Of a stretch of 64,000 nt of DNA, positions 60,637 through 64,000 are shown piece by piece. The DNA lies in the NCBI GenBank assembly GCA_033026295.1, contig CM065185.1:124001-188000 (forward strand), given 5' to 3'. This stretch comes from Channa striata (taxonomy: Eukaryota; Chordata; Actinopteri; Anabantiformes; Channidae). The position numbers were made by a program, and so were the translations under genes. The notes below the pieces were generated by a model. That model did not search any database and was not told the DNA's origin. It saw nothing but the letters and a program-made list of their open reading frames with translations. Positions within the stretch are counted from its first letter, which is position 1; each line of letters begins with the position of its first letter.

Positions 60637-61594
60637 ACATCAAGCTGCGGCACATCATTGTATTTTCTCCTTTTTTTTACTATAAGTGGCCTCTTGGGAC
60701 TCTGTACAGTAGTAGTAGTATATTATATCAAATGGTCAGTTTCATGAGGATTTAAAAGCACAAGAAGTTGTGACTTGTAAAATGAAGCTGATTCTGCATA
60801 CTGAAGCAAGTTTGTGACAGTGGCCATGTGAAATTTAGACAGGTCCGAGTTTTATGTATTGAAGCATATTTGCAGATGAGATGCAAGAAGATACGATGAG
60901 CTGTTATATCATGCCAACAGCATCTTAGGAAAATAATTTGCTTTCTTGTGAGAACAGGATAATTATTTTGTTATCTCCATATATAAAAAGCGTGTTTTTT
61001 ATGATAAGGAGAAAATTTAAGAAAATAGAAATTAATGTCTTGTCTTCCATAGATCCCAAATAATGCCTTACGCAAGGTTTGTGTAATGTCTGCTTTTTTT
61101 TAGCATTTCAGCATTTTTAATTGTTTTCTCATTCTGACTCTTTTTCTGAATTCCTTAAACATGTCAATCCATTCAACAGTGTCTTATTCAACAGCTGCAG
61201 AAGATAAATGAATTTAAACAAAAAAATGTCATATGAGAGGCAGAAGGGGCCTTAACTGTGAGAGCTAAGACAATAAATCACTGCATCACTAGCTGGTGAT
61301 GTTAATAAATATTAGCTTACATCAGTCCAATGCTTTTAAGGATCTGGAGACATGGCCCTTATTTTCCCTTATTTTCCAGAGAAACTATCTTATTATTATG
61401 ACTAAAGCAACCAAGATAACGAGATAATTATCCTCTTATGACATAAAAAAGATAAAACTTCTTCAAGCCTTTCTCAAGTTGTTATTCTCAACAAAGGGAG
61501 GCGTTCTTAGCATTATATCATAGCTGGATTGATATAAGGGGACACTCTAAAATGCTAGAGTAACCAGTTACATCTGATCAACCCATTAAGCTTT

Positions 61595-61830
61595 ATAGAA
61601 CAGCTTTTTTCCCTCCCTTCGGAGATCAGGACAACATTTGATCTGGCTGCTTTTAAATCTAAAGTAAAGACTCACCTTTTCTAACATAGAATTGGATCTG
61701 AACATAGCATTTGAGTTGATGTATGATGCATGTTTTTATTCTTATAGTAATATTGACTTTTAGTGGATTTGCTGGTTTTCACACCAGAGAGTATGTTTTT
61801 AATGTTTGATTTGATTTGATTCAATTCTCA
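61595..61830 (+). mobile_element. L2/CR1-like LINE 3' fragment
   Basis: 61,613-61,684 encodes LPSEIRTTFDLAAFKSKVKT, then HLF and a stop. This is the usual C-terminal end of the reverse transcriptase in this clade (compare LSSFKTRLKTFLF in the nested L2 near 19,800). A short 3' UTR ends in TTTGATTTGATTTGATTC-like repeats near 61,808. Confidence 0.65.
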
Positions 61831-63562
61831 CAGAAACAAAATTAGCCAAAAGAATGCAAGTCTCCAATGTAGTGGTGACAAGAATTAATTAGCACTGCAA
61901 CTTCACAGCTAGAGTCTCTCTGGTTTAAAACCCTTGCTGGCAATGCCCTTCTATGAGAAGTCTGCCAAGATACGGTATCAATAAAGGTAACACATAGAGA
62001 TAAAGAAAACCGAATTGCTGGGTCCTCAAGGTCAACAACAAACCCACGCTCAAGCTCACCATAGTGCCACACATAGTTACTTTCAGCTGCTCTATAAATC
62101 CTTGTTCAAGTCTGCCTGTTCTTCCAAATACCTAGGGGTACTTCAGAGAGGAAGTAATAAATTATGTGGTACATCTATACCAGCTTGGTGCTGGTGTCAA
62201 GTCCCATTAATTGCTGCTGCAGACCAAATAATGATTTGAAGCACACCAAGGATAGAGAGAGAGGCCCTGAGTCTCTTTCTATGATATTCACTTTGCCTTA
62301 CTTATCACGTTCCTAGGTCTGAGGGTAAAAGCAGGTATCTGTCAGCTAATGAAAACTCATTCACACCTCTGCCTAAAGAGGTGTAAGACATACAGAACAG
62401 TATGTGCTGAAGATTATCAGCATGATAAATAGGGCATATAGGAGCTGAAGCACAATGAATAAGATGACTGACAAAAGTTCACTTGTTCACTTCAATGTCT
62501 CTATTATTAGACCACCTTAACATGATGTACGATGACTATGGTCTTATCTTGGAAGGTAAAAGCTGTCACACATACATGGAAAAACACGCAGACACATTCA
62601 AAAACGCTAGCACAGCCATCACTCACTTCCTGATGAAAATGCTATTTTTGTTTTTTTAAAGGTTTTACAAACTTTTCTGACTCAGCGTTTTAATGCTTTA
62701 CTACACAGGAAGTATAGTATGCTTTAAAACTCCAACAGCAGCAATAACAATATTTATTGCCAATAACATGCAAAATGTAATGGCAGTAGTTATAGTACAC
62801 CGTGTAAAGAAAACTATATGTTATCACACAAGAAAGAATAATGCCACTTAGTTCCCCAAAATTTGGTGCAAAACAATAATTTTACATATTGTATCAGCAT
62901 GTAATGTTTGAAGAAAAAATAGAAGATATTAAAATTCACTTTGAATTGTAAGAATTATATTATCCCTTAGTTGCTGATGTCTACAAGAGCCTGGGCCAGT
63001 GTTGTTGTTAACTTCTTTACTATTGTATTAAGAGCAATATGGTACTTTTACTTTGCAATGTTTATTTGAGAGCTAAGATTTGCGATTTGAAGAACTTGTA
63101 ATGTTGTGTTAACCAGCTGCAAATACAGTAAGTAGAGCTGAAATGATTAGTAGTTGATTTTATGAAGAATATAAAGTGGCCACTGTTACACTCTGAAATA
63201 AAAGACTTTGATTAACATTTTTAAGTTTTTTTGCTGGCCAATACAACATAAAGCATCACTAGTTCTTCTTTTTTTCTTTTACATGCTTCTTCTTTCTCAA
63301 TTTTTTTTTAAAATAGCTCCACTTCAAAGTACTTTCATTAAATCATCATTAAATTTACATACTTAAGTGAAATATTAAATACAGACGTTTTACTTGTAGT
63401 GTAGTATTAGCTATTTTACTTAAATTAAGGAACTTACTTTAGTGGGGGAAATGCTGTATCTGAATTCCTAAATTAATATTTACTCACATTTATGTTGTGA
63501 CAGTGTGAATTTGCTGTCACATAAAGTATTTAAAACACGTTTCCCAAAACAAGTTGTCGAAC

Positions 63563-63730
63563 GACCTGAAAGGTCAGTGTTATCTTCAATTGCTCTTTAG
63601 CAGGGCCATGGAATCTCTCACTTCCACTTGGCTAGTTGACGCCAGCAGTAACAGGGATGGGGGAGATATAAGAATGAAAATAATCTCAGCACTTGTCAGC
63701 AGCTGTTAACCCCTGTTTTTATCTCTTAAC
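63563..63730. promoter_or_regulatory. Possible muscle/cardiac regulatory module
   Basis: GACCTGAAAGGTCA (63,563-63,576) holds two everted nuclear-receptor half-sites. TTATCT (63,580-63,585) and TTTTTATCTC (63,717-63,726) are GATA-type sites. CACTTG (63,690) and CAGCTG (63,700-63,705) are E-boxes. GATATAAG (63,664-63,671) is TATA-like. The cluster is denser than the surrounding DNA and may belong to a further gene to the right. Function is inferred from motifs only. Confidence 0.3.
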
Positions 63731-64000
63731 CTCTGAAGGGGCAGTTAGACTTTGTCAAATAATAATGGGCTGAGTCAACAAAATAAGAAAGTTAGTAAAC
63801 TGACCATGAAATATAAACAAAGCTTAATAAAATTTGTTAAAGTAGATGTATAGGATATTACAAGATGTAAAACCTAAATCTACAGCTAAAACATCTCACC
63901 ATATATTCATACTTTAGATAGGAGTAGCAATTTAAACAGAAAATTAACATTTGATGCAAGGCTGCAGGTTACACCTGTCACTCTGAATATATTTATATGA

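Larger units (their letters stand above)
60660..64000. other. Intergenic region downstream of the myosin gene
   Basis: Mostly AT-rich with no supported gene. It contains a LINE 3' fragment at about 61,595-61,830 and a motif-rich stretch at 63,563-63,730. The short open frames near 61.8-62.2 kb show no recognisable protein. Confidence 0.5.

Overview
The window comes from a teleost fish nuclear genome. The evidence is three multi-exon vertebrate genes with short GT-AG introns, fish-type L2, RTE and CR1/Rex-like LINE pieces, tRNA-derived SINEs, a decayed Tc1 element, and AT-rich spacers. All three host genes are on the + strand.

Layout. (1) 1 to about 17.1 kb is a tandem satellite of roughly 197-bp monomers (about 85 copies, cut by the window start). 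It has higher-order duplications and a decayed, partly inverted edge at 17.1-17.6 kb. (2) 17.6-23.9 kb is a retroelement island: a tRNA-derived SINE split by an RTE-like LINE, itself split by an L2 LINE, followed by an L2 derivative that kept ORF1 but lost ORF2. (3) 24.1-32.2 kb is trnau1ap (SECp43), nine coding exons, 334 codons, apparently intact, with a hAT-like element in intron 3. (4) 35.2-40.6 kb is a two-exon fat storage-inducing transmembrane gene (fitm1-like). It is open throughout except for one in-frame TGA at a position where FIT proteins carry cysteine. Its intron holds minus-strand LINE fragments. (5) 40.6-48.7 kb is intergenic, with SINE, Tc1 and unclassified repeats. (6) 48.68-60.64 kb is a complete striated-muscle (cardiac/slow type) myosin heavy chain gene of 37 coding exons, with a CArG box and TATA box upstream. 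Every exon keeps the usual length and phase except coding exon 4, which is one base short just before the P-loop. (7) 60.6-64 kb is intergenic, with a LINE 3' fragment and a possible muscle regulatory module near 63.6 kb.

The genes do not form an operon. fitm1-like beside a cardiac/slow-type MYH recalls human chromosome 14q, where FITM1 and MYH6/MYH7 are linked. The nearness of trnau1ap, a selenocysteine-tRNA-associated factor, to a gene with an in-frame TGA is most likely coincidence.

Most worth checking: (a) a single hypervariable point in the satellite monomer, where otherwise near-identical copies carry different replacements of a CpG-containing triplet; (b) the in-frame TGA in the fitm1-like gene; (c) the one-base deletion in the myosin motor domain; (d) a decayed duplicate of myosin coding exon 21. 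Items a-c could share a mundane cause, consensus error in a long-read assembly, and should be tested together.
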